From Turbatrix aceti (taxonomy: Eukaryota > Nematoda > Chromadorea > Rhabditida > Panagrolaimidae), in assembly GCA_963969345.1 (NCBI GenBank), contig OZ017769.1:8249725-8313724 (forward strand): a stretch of 64,000 nucleotides of DNA, written 5' to 3'. Shown piece by piece: positions 1 to 11,945 of the stretch. The notes below the pieces were generated by a model, which saw nothing but the letters and a program-made list of their open reading frames with translations, had not been told where the DNA came from and searched no databases. Position numbers and translations under genes: made by a program. The first letter of the stretch is position 1. The number at the start of each line of letters is the position of its first letter.

Positions 1-754
1 GCTCGCCGACCTTGTAGACGTCTTTTGTCGCCGGGTTAACGAATCTCGCTTTGAGAGCTGGGTCAGCGAGAATCTGGCTTCTGTACTCCTGGAGCCCGTG
101 GGCAAGGGCGTGGGAGGTCGGGTACCCGTTTTCCAAGAGGTCGATGGTTGGCTGCACGAGGGTAGGCCACGGCACGCGTCCTCCAAAAGTCGAATATTCG
201 GTCCACAGACCATGGAGCTCCCCCGGAACTGCCAACGCCTCCCAACCCCATTTGCTCGCGTTCCATCGATTACGGTACATTTCCCGGTACGCTGCCCCAG
301 GTGCCGTTTCTCGTGCGTCAACTACGTGGCAGGTTTTTGTGGTTCTAAAACGTGAATTTAAAAAAAAAATTTTTTTCAAGTGGCTAAAGTTTACTCACGC
401 GTTGAAGATGGTCATAAAATGCCCTCCTCCGAGGCCAGCAGATTGCGAATCCATAACACCGATGCAAAATAGCGCAGCGACAGCCGCGTCCACGGCATTT
501 CCTCCCTTCAGGAGCACGTCTCGTCCCACATCTGAGCAGATGACGTTGTCGGCGGCCACTGCGGCCGTCGAGTATTGCCCCAGTTCGCTGGGTGACGGTG
601 GGGGCCAGACAATGTTCTGGCTGTCCTGAAAACAGGCTTTTTTGGGGAATCATTGCAGATTTCGATTTCCTACGCTTCGAAGTAATTTGATGTAGAGAAC
701 TGCGAACAGCACTGTCGAGAGGAAAAATATGAAGACGCAGAGCAGTCCAATCAT
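1..754 (-). CDS. Gamma-glutamyltranspeptidase, N-terminal part (runs off the window)
   Basis: Catalyses transfer or hydrolysis of the gamma-glutamyl group of glutathione at the cell surface. Exons read 754..674, 625..399 and 344..<1, with GT-AG introns of 48 and 54 nt that keep frame. The protein starts with a short cytoplasmic end and a single membrane anchor (about residues 3-23), as expected of a type II membrane enzyme. It then shows the family signatures GGNAVDAAVAALFCIGVM and GLGGGHFMTIFN, followed by VDARETAP and AVPGELHGLW. The catalytic Thr and small subunit lie beyond the window edge. The start is the first in-frame ATG; an upstream TTCCAG could be a trans-splice acceptor. Recognition of the family is firm; which paralogue it is cannot be said. 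Confidence 0.93.
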
Positions 755-910
755 TGCCAACACTGACAGCAGTCTGGAATGTTTTTGTGTTCGTTGTTTT
801 CGTCAAAGAATAAATATTTTTGGAGTCTAATTTGGGTGCATAATGCTTTTATTTGACTTTGAACGTAGGATTATTACTATATTTTCTTTGTTAGTATCGT
901 AAGCAGTGAT

Positions 911-1001
911 GTCGGGTTCTCGCCACGAAAATGAAACGTAAACTCAAACTCGAACCGTAATTCTGGGTTTGCAAGGTCTGGTTTCGTGCCGAGAACCCGA
1001 C
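911..1001. repeat. Inverted pair of a dispersed GTCGGGTTCTCG motif
   Basis: The 20-mer at 911-930 (GTCGGGTTCTCGCCACGAAA) recurs as its reverse complement at 982-1001 with one mismatch, separated by about 50 nt. Related TCTCGGCACGA-type motifs recur near 9850 and 59460-59600, so this is a dispersed short repeat family of the genome. Confidence 0.7.
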
Positions 1002-1916
1002 AACGTTGTACAATGATCGTAAGCACCACCGTTACGGTTAAAACTGCAATAAAACAGTTTATCGAACAAAAGTGCCTAATTTCTGAACGCGCAGTTTTTG
1101 AAAAAAACTTTTTGGCACCCCAGGTGATATACGTAATAAAAAATCCCGTGAAAAGTGTCCCGCAAGAGACCTACGCCTTGGATCGGTCGCGAAGGTGTTC
1201 TTCTCGTCGCCGACGAAGGTGATGCTCGTGCGCGGAGTCATCCTCGGTGCCCGCGATAGGGGCCGCTTCGAGGAGGAGTGGAACGTCCTCTTCTATGCGT
1301 CTGAAAACGAACCCCGCGCTCTAATTTCAACGATAACTGATGTAAGCTTTAGGCCTTTTCTACGTCGAACTCGTCATGGCAGGACGTGATCCGTGGCGTA
1401 GCCAGCCATTCATCTGTTTTTATATGGGGGCTCGGAAAGCTTACGTGATAGGCGTTGAGCGTGGAACAGCCGTCATGTCGAACACCTCCTCCCAAGGAGA
1501 CTCGTAGGCCCAAAAAGCGAGAGCAGCAGGAGATGCTCACTTGTCTCGTTTCTGGTATCACGCTGATTGCTATGGCCTACGGCTCGAAGAAACTACACGT
1601 CCTTATCGCCCCAACCCAACCAGTCAGCATGGTACGCGTCCCTTTCTTCCACAATCAGACTTTTCTGTTGCATTCCTATCGATCGGTGGCAGCCTTTTAC
1701 AATGCATGCATGCACACTCGCTTTTTTATTGTCACCCAGATGCAGGAATATATGACGCTACGATCTCTGCAGATACGATCATCGATTGCGATTGTAGGAT
1801 GAACAAAAGTTGAACAAACGCGAACGAGCGCGCGCGCACTTTGCGGTCCTGCAGCGAAGGCTCTAGGGCGTTCAAAAAATACTTCAAAGTAAAACTTTGC
1901 AAGTATAAATAAACAA
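1002..1916. other. Intergenic stretch with unresolved open frames
   Basis: Between 1172 and 1815 both strands are open for 60-100 codons and codon choice is GC-rich like nearby host genes. On the plus strand a frame at 1195-1350 is followed by GTAAGC; on the minus strand a TTTTCAG acceptor near 1297 and a GTAAGC donor at 1444 are seen. No family is recognised in any frame, and no set of junctions keeps a convincing product. A decayed gene or small unknown gene is possible. Confidence 0.3.
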
Positions 1917-3710
<1,794 letters not shown>

Positions 3711-3901
3711 ACGAACCCTTTCTGGACAAAAACCTTCCAGTCTGTCAATAACAACAATTTTAACGACAACTCGGAAGAACACGCCAGATGCTGGAGCTGG
3801 GGGTCAAACAAACCAGTCAGCCAGCCGCCACACAAACCAAACCACGACCGGAGAAGAAACAAACAAGAAAAAAACATTAATTTAGGAAAAAAAACAGGAA
3901 A

Positions 3902-3907
3902 AATAAA
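3902..3907 (+). terminator. Candidate polyadenylation signal of the Obg GTPase gene
   Basis: AATAAA lies about 190 bp after the stop codon, before the convergent gene ends. The 285-bp interval 3711-3995 shows nothing else. Confidence 0.5.
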
Positions 3908-3995
3908 GACTGAGAACGATAACCAAACGATACGTTGGCAAACGATTTCTCGGATTGTTTTGGGGGAGGTTGAAAGCAGACAGACCGGCGTGTTG

Positions 3996-5159
3996 TTAGT
4001 CGCTGTCTTCTGCGATGTTGACGCGATTGATTATAGCAGATTCCTCGAGTTCGTTCAGACCCTTAGGCGCGACCAGTCCGTCATCATCCTCGTCCGTTGA
4101 CGATTCCTTGTCCGAATTTTCTTGCTCTTCGTCGATGGGACCAATTTTCTCGTCCGTATCAGCAGCCACCCTTGGCCCATTCTTCAGTTTGAAAGTGCCA
4201 TTGTACGACTCGATTTTCTGCTCGATTGCTGTCAAGGCGTTGTTCACGGTTTCGATGCCTACGTCCTTGTCCATGGTTTGTGCCGTAATCATGAACAATG
4301 GGGCGGCTATCAAATTCACCTAAAATTTTAAAAATCGGTTGGTTACAACGTCTATTTTTTTCAAATGTGATGAAACTAACCTTGATGGGCAAAGTATCGG
4401 TAGAGAAAGACTTTCCACAAATCAGAGCATCCTTGACGGCTTCGACGCCTTCGTAGGCAAAACAGCTGACTTCGAAATCAGCCCGGATTTTGACGGATTG
4501 AGGCGTCAGTTTTTTCCTGATGTCTTCAAGAAGGAGTTCTTTAGCTTTGGGATCGAGATTGCATTCATCAAAAATTGTGGGGTCGCTGAAAAAAAGCCAT
4601 GAATTTTTAAAAATAATACAAAAAATAAAACTTACGACAGGGATTTTTTGAAGGCATCGTACGAAGCAGCCCTTCTGTTTTCTTTTCTGTCAAAGTACCA
4701 GGCTGCCTTTTCGTAGAGTTCTTCGAGCTGTTCGTTGCTCTGGTACTCGAGCTGGGTTGCGACGTGTCGAAGAATCGAGTTGACAGCCTTTGCCTTGGCA
4801 AATCGCTCTTCGCACTTCTTTGCATCGGCTTCGTAGAGGCGACGCTTCGAGAGATCGATGTATTCCTTCTCCTTGTCGACTCGAATAACGACAACGCATT
4901 CACTCTTCCCCACGCGAACCAGCTTGTTGACGGATCGGATACGTCGACGAGAGAGCTCCGAGAGCAGGATCATGCCTTCTGAAATTATACAACAATGCAA
5001 ATTGGAAAAAAACAAAATATTAAAATCATTCTTACCCTTGTTGTCGTACTCGGAAAGAGTGACATAGGCACCCATGTCGGCGATGCGGGTAACCTTCACC
5101 AGCACAGTATCCTCGATTTCCGGCAACCGTTCATAGTAGAAACGACAAGACAGAGACAT
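3996..5159 (-). CDS. eif2s1: Translation initiation factor eIF2 subunit alpha
   Basis: Regulatory subunit of the ternary complex that delivers initiator tRNA to the 40S subunit. Exons read 5159..5036, 4978..4636, 4585..4381 and 4319..3996, giving 331 residues, close to the usual 315 or so. The N-terminal S1 domain carries the stress-kinase site [13 protein letters not shown], whose first Ser of the SRRR block corresponds to Ser51. The helical domain ([14 protein letters not shown]) and the alpha/beta domain ([14 protein letters not shown], then KVNLIAAP across a junction) follow. The C-terminus is acidic and Asp/Glu/Ser-rich, as in relatives. It sits 272 bp downstream of prohibitin on the same strand, with a TTTTCAG acceptor 27 nt before the ATG, so the two may be co-transcribed. 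Confidence 0.97.
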
Positions 5160-5186
5160 GACGTCCTGTCAGCGAGAATAACAAGC

Positions 5187-5196
5187 CTGAAAACAC
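5187..5196 (-). promoter_or_regulatory. Candidate trans-splice acceptor upstream of eIF2-alpha
   Basis: The minus strand reads GTGTTTTCAG here, with no upstream donor or coding exon belonging to this gene. It would leave a 27-nt leader before the ATG. That is typical of spliced-leader addition to a downstream operon gene, but this is inference only. Confidence 0.45.
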
Positions 5197-5431
5197 GCGC
5201 ACAACTTTACAACCTATTTTTTTTTCAATTTTCAATCATTTTAGCATAAATTACGGTATTGTTTCCGGAAAAAAACCAGTCAATAATTCGCTTGCAACGC
5301 CAACAAATAAGTCTTTTTATTACAACGAAAAAAAACCTAAAAACTAATCCAGATGATAATAACCAACAACGTTGTTTGAAAAAAAAATCAAAGAAAAAAT
5401 CGCTCTAGCGAATCTTTCGAACTTGGCCATC

Positions 5432-6584
5432 TTAAACCTGCTGTAAATTGAGGAGGGGAGTGATGTTTTGTGGGAGGTACGAAACGTTGCCGGCTTTTCC
5501 GAGGCGTTCAGCGATTTCTTCAGCTGCTTCGATTTTGCGGAGCTCGATGAGACCGTCACCGGCTTCGCTGAAAGCCTTGGAGAGAAGGACAGAGGCCTGA
5601 GCATCGCCCTCGGCGGTTGTGATGGCGGCAAGCTTGAGTTGTTCGGCTTTCTCGACGAGATAGCGGGCTTTTTCGGCGTCCTGCTGGGCGACCTGTTTCA
5701 TTTCGACGGCTTCCGTGAATTCACGACCGAACGACAGATGGGTCTGAAAGTTTGAAAATTAGTAATTTCAAACAACTTGATAGGTTTTTTGAGTTTTTAG
5801 AAGATAAGCATCAGATCAAAGTGTTTTCATCAACAGTTACAAGCTTTTTTTGTTTGAGTATCGGTAGCAAGCAACCTCGAGAGCTTCTCGACGTCATCAT
5901 ATGCAAGCGGGCACCCACCCCATATTTGGTTAGTCAAAAAACAAAAAAATAACAACTTACGATCGAGATATCATCGAGAAGGATACCAAACTGATCGGCA
6001 CGCTTGGCAAGTTCCTGTGACACACGACGGCTGACGGTTTCACGATGGGTAATCATCTGTTCAGCGTCAAACTGCGCAACGACGGCTTTCAGGATTTCGT
6101 TGGTGATGGAGGGCAGAACGCGTTCGGCGTAGTCGACACCAATGTTTTGGTACATGACCGGGAGCTTGGTAGGCTCAGGTCGGTGCAGGATACGGAGAAC
6201 AATAGTCACGTTTTGCAGATCTTAACAATCCAAATGTTTACATCATAAAAACACGCAACACCAAAAAACAGTACCTTTGCTACCAGTAATGGTAGTGATA
6301 GCCCGAGGAGTAGAACGGATGTCGAAAATGATCGGCTTCTGGACCCACGGAATCAAAAAGTGTGTGCCCTCTCCGACGACGTCGGTCTTCACACCGGTGA
6401 AGCGATCGAAGATGACGGCGCGTTGACCTCCATCAACTGAAGACAAACAAACAGATCAATATGATCAGTACAAATTTGTAGACTCACCGTTGAAAAGCGC
6501 AGATTGCGCGACACCACCGGCAACGGCGACTCCAATACCCAAAGAGCCGAGTCTTCCGAGGAGTTTTTGAGCTGCAGCGGCCAT
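5432..6584 (-). CDS. phb1: Prohibitin-1 (inner-membrane ring subunit)
   Basis: Forms the ring complex with prohibitin-2 in the mitochondrial inner membrane, supporting cristae and protein quality control. Exons read 6584..6488, 6436..6275, 6220..5961 and 5743..5432, giving 276 residues, the family's usual length. An N-terminal hydrophobic anchor ([19 protein letters not shown]) leads into [13 protein letters not shown]. The SPFH core follows ([28 protein letters not shown]), then a coiled coil ([19 protein letters not shown]) and the conserved end [11 protein letters not shown]. Intron 2 ends GTTAAG instead of CAG, the second non-CAG acceptor among these genes. TTACAG just before the ATG may be a trans-splice site. 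Confidence 0.97.
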
Positions 6585-6975
6585 GATTTCCTGTAACAAG
6601 CGTCGGTATTTGGCGAGAAACCGATGAAAAAAACAAAAAAGGCACAAAACAAGTTGCAGAGATGTGTGAGACTGCGCGCACAGGGGTCTCGACACGATTT
6701 TGTTGGCTGAGTGTTAGCCTCTTCAACATTGCCTCTACTTTTTCCTACAATTTTTCTATACGCGTTCTCTCCTCAAAGTTGGTTGCTTACTTTTTGTTGT
6801 AGCGGTTTTCGTTGGTTTAGTTTGCCGGTTGGCTTCCGTTGTTTTTTAATTTCCAAAGTTGATATCCATTTGATTCCGTGAATTTGCAGCTCTCGATGCT
6901 GCGAATCCTTTTTCGTGTTGCGTTCTTGCTATCAGCATAATTTGCACTTTTTAAAACCATTTTATTTTATAGGTA

Positions 6976-7662
6976 ATGGCTACGACAAAAAGAAAGACCC
7001 GTAAGCTTCGGGGCCACGTTTCCCACGGTCACGGTCGCGTCGGCAAGCACCGTAAGCATCCTGGTGGTCGCGGTTGCGCCGGTGGCATGCACCATCACCG
7101 CATCAACTTCGACAAGTACCATCCTGGTTACTTCGGCAAGGTGAGATATTTTTTTATATTTGCGATTTTTTTGGATCGGTTACGGCATGCTACAAGTTTC
7201 CTGGTGAATCCCTATGATTTGCTAGGTTCATTGCGATGCCATAGTGAACTTCATAGTTTTCGCTAGCACCGTGTGCGTAAATCACCGGAGTTTGATAGTA
7301 GACCTTGAGACAAAAACTGATGTCAATAATGGGCATATTTTTTTCTGTTTTTGACTTTCAAATTTTTATTTTTGCAATTTTAGGTCGGTATGCGCAACTT
7401 CCACATCCGAGCTGACCAATTTTACCGTCCGGTAATCAACGTCGACAAGATCTGGACTCTGCTGCCTTCCAACGTCCGTGAGCAGTACGCCAAGATCACC
7501 GACAAGGCTCCCGTCATCGATGTCGTTCGTGCTGGCTACCAGAAGGTTTTGGGCAAAGGACTTCTTCCTTCTCAGCCTGTCGTCGTCAAGGCCAAGTTCT
7601 TCTCGCACGAAGCCGAACAGAAAATCAAGGCCGTCGGAGGTGCTTGCATCCTTGTCGCCTAA
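6976..7662 (+). CDS. rpl27a: Large-subunit ribosomal protein L27a (uL15)
   Basis: Structural protein of the 60S subunit. Two exons, 6976..7140 and 7384..7662, joined in phase 0 give 147 residues, as in other animals. The start [20 protein letters not shown] and the Gly/His-rich block ([15 protein letters not shown]) are diagnostic; exon 2 begins VGMRNFH and ends with ACILVA. Codons are strongly biased to C-ending forms, as expected of a highly expressed gene. TTTATAG just before the ATG may be a trans-splice acceptor. RPLP1 starts 222 bp downstream on the same strand. Confidence 0.98.
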
Positions 7663-7813
7663 ATTTTTTTGTTATTTTTTTTGTTGTGGTAAAGGTTAAT
7701 TGAGTATCAAAATGGTGGATTTGTCGGAAAGTGGTTATCTTCCAGATGTTACTTTGAGCTTTGAAATTGCGTTTTCTAGGCGCGTTTGTTTCTGATTTTT
7801 TTGCATTTTTTAC

Positions 7814-7822
7814 CTTTGCAGG
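7814..7822 (+). promoter_or_regulatory. Candidate trans-splice acceptor between RPL27A and RPLP1
   Basis: A pyrimidine-rich tract ending TTTGCAG lies about 60 nt before the RPLP1 start and about 160 nt after the RPL27A stop. No AATAAA is seen between the two genes. The spacing suits a two-gene operon resolved by trans-splicing, but an ordinary 5'-UTR intron is also possible. Confidence 0.35.
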
Positions 7823-7884
7823 TACATTGTTCTCTTTTTTGAGCCAAGGCTATCTTAGCGACGTGTATCCTTTGAACCTGCACC

Positions 7885-8280
7885 ATGGCTTCCAACCAAG
7901 AGCTCGCTGTCATCTACGCCGCTCTCATCCTTCAGGATGAAGACGTTGCCATCACCGGTGAGAAGATCGCCGCCATCCTCAAGGCCGCCAACGTCCAGGT
8001 CGAACCCTTCTGGCCCGGTCTCTACGCCAAGGCTCTCGAGGGCGTCAACGTCAAGGTAATTATTTTATTTATTTTTTTTGCACGTTCAATATATTCTATT
8101 GTTTTACAGGACCTCATCAGCAACATCAGCTCTGGTGTTGGATCCGCTCCTGCCGCTGCCGCCGCCGCTCCTGCTGCTGCTGCCGGCGCTCCTGCCGCTG
8201 CTGCTGCTGCTCCGGCCGCCAAGAAGGAAGAACCCAAGGAAGAGTCCGACGATGACATGGGCTTCGGTCTGTTCGATTAA
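7885..8280 (+). CDS. rplp1: Acidic ribosomal stalk protein P1
   Basis: P1 forms the 60S stalk with P0 and P2 and recruits elongation factors. Two exons, 7885..8055 and 8110..8280, give 113 residues. The N-terminal helical domain ([20 protein letters not shown]) is followed by an Ala/Pro-rich hinge and the universal stalk tail [13 protein letters not shown]. The tail and the AALIL helix mark it as P1 rather than P2. The Ala-rich hinge is encoded by GCY-rich, nearly repetitive codons. Confidence 0.98.
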   Translation: MASNQELAVIYAALILQDEDVAITGEKIAAILKAANVQVEPFWPGLYAKALEGVNVKVIILFIFFARSIYSIVLQDLISNISSGVGSAPAAAAAAPAAAAGAPAAAAAAPAAKKEEPKEESDDDMGFGLFD

Positions 8281-8413
8281 GCGCGGTCAAATTTTTTTTG
8301 ATGCCTTATTCGGTCTCTTTTCCCCCTTCTCGTTGTTGTTTTTTTGTTAAATTCTTCTTTGGCGTTAATTAAAGGAGATTTAATTATGATTCAACAAGAA
8401 TATTTTGGTTCTG

Positions 8414-10543
8414 TTACAGGCAGGGAACTCGGAGAGGTCTTGGAAGGCCCATGGTGACTTTGACGTGGGGCGGGCGTTCTTCGGAAAAACTGTCCGCAGG
8501 TGCGATCGCGAGATTGTGAGTCGTGCTGCTTACGATTCTCGGGGCACTGTCCGGGGATTCTAACTTGACGGCAACCGCCTGCCAGGCTACGGAAGGCTGC
8601 GGGGCATCCGGAACGATAGCCCAAGACCGAGGCTCAACGGCACACATAAAATTGAAGAACATGAATGTAAAAGTGACGACGCCGGCGATGAGACAGAAGA
8701 TGACCGCCCACTGCCCTCGGGTATTTTCAGTCGCTATGAGGGCCACAACGGGGGGAATGATGAGGCAGGTGACTGCGACGATTACGTTCATCTGAAACAA
8801 AAAAAACGTTAAAAATGGGAATGTGTGGAGATGTGGAACTGACAAGAGTCATGATGAAGTGAGCGTGATGCCGAGCGATCTGAAAACAGTCAAATCAGTG
8901 TTTTCCAGAAAATTTTGGCTTCTGAAGCGAAAATATTTGTTTTATGAAAAAAATAAAAATTTCTAAGAAAAAAATATGTGCTCAAAATTCGTGAATACAT
9001 TTGAAAATTTCGGGTTTCGGCGAGTACTCGAAAATTTCTGGTCCTGCTACAAAAACTACAGTAAACGAAACCAACCAGCTGGATACATTTCGCGACTCCG
9101 ACAGCGTTTAGGCCACTGAAAGCGTTGACGAGACTGTACGCGATCTGAATGACGAAGAGCAGCGACGACGGCACGAAGGACATGAGCACCAGACAGAAGC
9201 AGATCGGCAACTGGCTCAGAGTGTTGAAGAAAATGATCCGGCCTCTCTGGCTGAGACAGACGATCCGGTCGCTGAGGGGCCCGGCGATGAACTTGACGAC
9301 CAGCGCCAGGAGGTAGGGAATCGTCGCCATGGCACCTGTCTTCCGGGAGTCAAAGCCAAGCACCTCGCTGAGGTACGTAGGGCCGTACTGGTACATGATG
9401 AAGATGCCGAGAGAGCCGCCGAACGCGGATACCAGCACCGCGATGACTCGGATGTCGGTTACGATCTCGCGGTACGGTACGGGCTGCTTCGAGCCGTCCT
9501 GCTTGCCTTCCTTGATGCGTCCTAGCTCGACGGCACTCACGTTACGGTGCACTTTTGGGTCGTCGGCGTAGAAGTAGAAAAACGCGGCAAATGTGATGAA
9601 TGTACCCGCGCTGAGGAGGTAGTACACCATGGGCCAGCCCATGGAAGAGTCGCAAAGCACTCCTGGAATAAAGGAAAAATTGGGGATGATTTTTGTACCT
9701 AAAATGTACGAAAAAAACGGTAGGGAAATATTTTCGTTTCAAGACCATGATCACAAATTGCACAGCCCCAAACTGTGGTCCTAACGCGAAAACATTTTTT
9801 AATGTTTTGAAAACTAAGGTCCTAGCGCGAAAATATTTTTTTGAAAACCTTTTCCAAAATCTATGGTCCTGACACGAAAATACTTTTTTTTTTTCAATTT
9901 TGCACTTATTTTAGGTACAAAGACCACTTCAGGGGTAATCTGCGACGGAGAATCTAATGGTGATATCGAAAAAGCTGCTAAAAACCCGATTACCTGACAA
10001 AGGCATGACCATAATAGGCCCGAGTTGGAAAGGCGTCGAAAGCACCGACACGTAAAATCCAGTGCTTTCCAGAGGACTCCAAGCAGAAACAATCGAGCCA
10101 AGCGAGGTTACGGCGATAGTCTGGCCGAAGCCCTGCATGATGCGCAGGAGGATGACCGGCACGATGCCCACGCTGACGAAAAGCGGCATGAGCAGGGTGG
10201 CGACGCCGGAGATCAGACCGTAGACCATGAAGGTGTGCCGAACGCCGATGGACCTGGTGGCATGCGTGATGGGCACCGAGCCCAGGAGGTTGCCGACGGC
10301 GGTCGCGGAGAAGAGCCACGATCGCTGGCTGACGGAGTAGAGCATTTCGTCGGTATCATCGCGCGACGAATTCATCTGGGCCAGAAAGCGTTGGGCGTGC
10401 GGTGAGCGATACATGCAGATGACGGTGAAGTTGAGGCTCAGCGAATTGGCGATCACGAAGCTCAGAGCGGCGGTCGAGATGCCGAGCACAACGTATCGAG
10501 TGCTGTTTTTGCAGAAACAGCCATCGACTGATTTTGGGGCCAT
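8414..10543 (-). CDS. Major-facilitator anion transporter, SLC17-like
   Basis: A multi-pass membrane transporter of the SLC17 (sodium/phosphate, sialin, vesicular glutamate) group. Exons read 10543..9994, 9662..9076, 8879..8844 and 8791..8414, giving 516 residues. Exon 3 is only 36 nt but keeps frame. About 12 hydrophobic helices are visible. Family features include the large loop after helix 1, QRSWLFSATAVGNLLGS, RIMQGFGQTI, the SMGWPMVYY block with YFYADDP, and late blocks LGFDSRKTGAMATIPYL and ATENTRGQWAVIF. The substrate cannot be told from sequence. The C-terminal tail of about 70 residues is poorly conserved in character. It converges on RPLP1. Confidence 0.88.
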
Positions 10544-10593
10544 TGATTGAAGGTTATTGACATGTGTGAGGTTCTTCTCCGTCGATCATCGCC

Positions 10594-10617
10594 CGGCGGC
10601 GGCGGCGGCGGCGGCGG
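10594..10617 (+). repeat. (CGG)8 tract upstream of the transporter gene
   Basis: A perfect run of eight CGG units lies about 50 bp upstream of the SLC17-like start codon, in its likely promoter or 5'-UTR. Confidence 0.85.
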
Positions 10618-11945
10618 TGACGGCGAAGTCGAGTCGTTTGCATAAGCTTCACCAGACGCAAAGTAGTGTCAGTGCATCGATCGACATCGGATCGCATTTT
10701 TTGATGACGTTAAACCATGTCTACTTTGTACCCAGAAAAGTTGTTTTGTTGCGATGCCATTGATTTTTAATTCAGGCGAAAAAACGTTGGTGGTTCAATG
10801 TTGTGCAACCTGTGCGTTCTGTTGTTTTTCGGATTTTTTTGCTCGTAATATTTTTGAACTTTACGTAACCATGTGTGCTTCAAAGTCAGAAGGAAGTTCG
10901 AATTTTATATAAAAAATTATTTCGACAGAATTTTAAAACTTTTTTTTTGTAAGTACAAAAAAATTGCTTTTTCAAACAAAAAAAAGTTGAACAGGAAAAA
11001 TTTTACTTGAAAAATTGACCGGGAAATTTATTTTGCGTTTTTTTTTCGGCTGGTCTAAAATCGTTAGACCGGCCCGACTTTGCGGCCAGCCAGCCTTCAC
11101 TGTTTGGCCTTCAGAAAAATTCCCATCCTCCAGTTGTATTTTTTTTTCATGTTTTTCTTTATCCAATCTGCACACAGGGCGCGTACACAAATTGAACTGA
11201 ATTTCAATTTCTGCCACGATCATCGACGACAACAACGCAGGAGGACGAGGAGGTGGGTTTGTATCGATCAACAAAAAAAACTTCCAGAATTGTTCGTTTC
11301 GCTTTCAAAGGTCAGGTCGACTTTACCAGATGGGAGAAAATCGGCTTTTTACGGGAAGAAAACACCACAAACCAACAATTCCAGACAGAACCCGACAGTC
11401 AGTCGTGTTTCATCGATGATAAACCAATTTAGGGACAGGAAGGAGCCAACCTCACTCGCCTCGCACAATCCGACGAGGCCTGCGTGCCGGTGGCGATCGG
11501 ACAGTCAATCGTGAAAGAAGGTGGATAACGTGCAAAACAAAGACAAAAACAATTCCGAGATGCACCCTGCATGCAAGCATCGTCGGTACCGTTGTCGCGG
11601 GAGGGGGAGGAGGGAAATTGGGGAAGGGGAGGTGGATATTCTAAGTCGAGTCAGTAAAAGCGCGCGCAAAAAAAACATGATGACAAACAACAAAATATAG
11701 AGAAGATAGACGAGAATAATTCCAATCAAAAAAAAAACAAGAGGATAGACGACCATACAGAAGCCCATGCCGAAGAGGAGAAAACGACGAAAAAGAAGAA
11801 GAAGAAGAAGAAGAAGAAGAAGAAGAGCTGGAAGTGAAGACGGTGGTAGTACAAGCAGAGGAGAGTGTCGACCCGCTAGAAAAAACGAGGGGGATGAACG
11901 AACGAACAAACAAGCCAGAGGCTTGTTTTTGTATTTTCTGCTGCT
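10618..11945. other. Intergenic/3'-UTR stretch with simple repeats
   Basis: Lies between the upstream end of the transporter gene and the last exon of CK1-gamma, so most of it is likely CK1-gamma 3'-UTR or spacer. It holds a purine-rich block with a (GAA)n tract near 11793-11826 and several A/T runs. No coding frame of biological character was seen; open frames here are low-complexity translations. Confidence 0.6.
11793..11826 (+). repeat. (GAA)n microsatellite
   Basis: An uninterrupted GAA run of about eleven units, just downstream of the CK1-gamma stop codon (which is on the minus strand). Confidence 0.85.
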
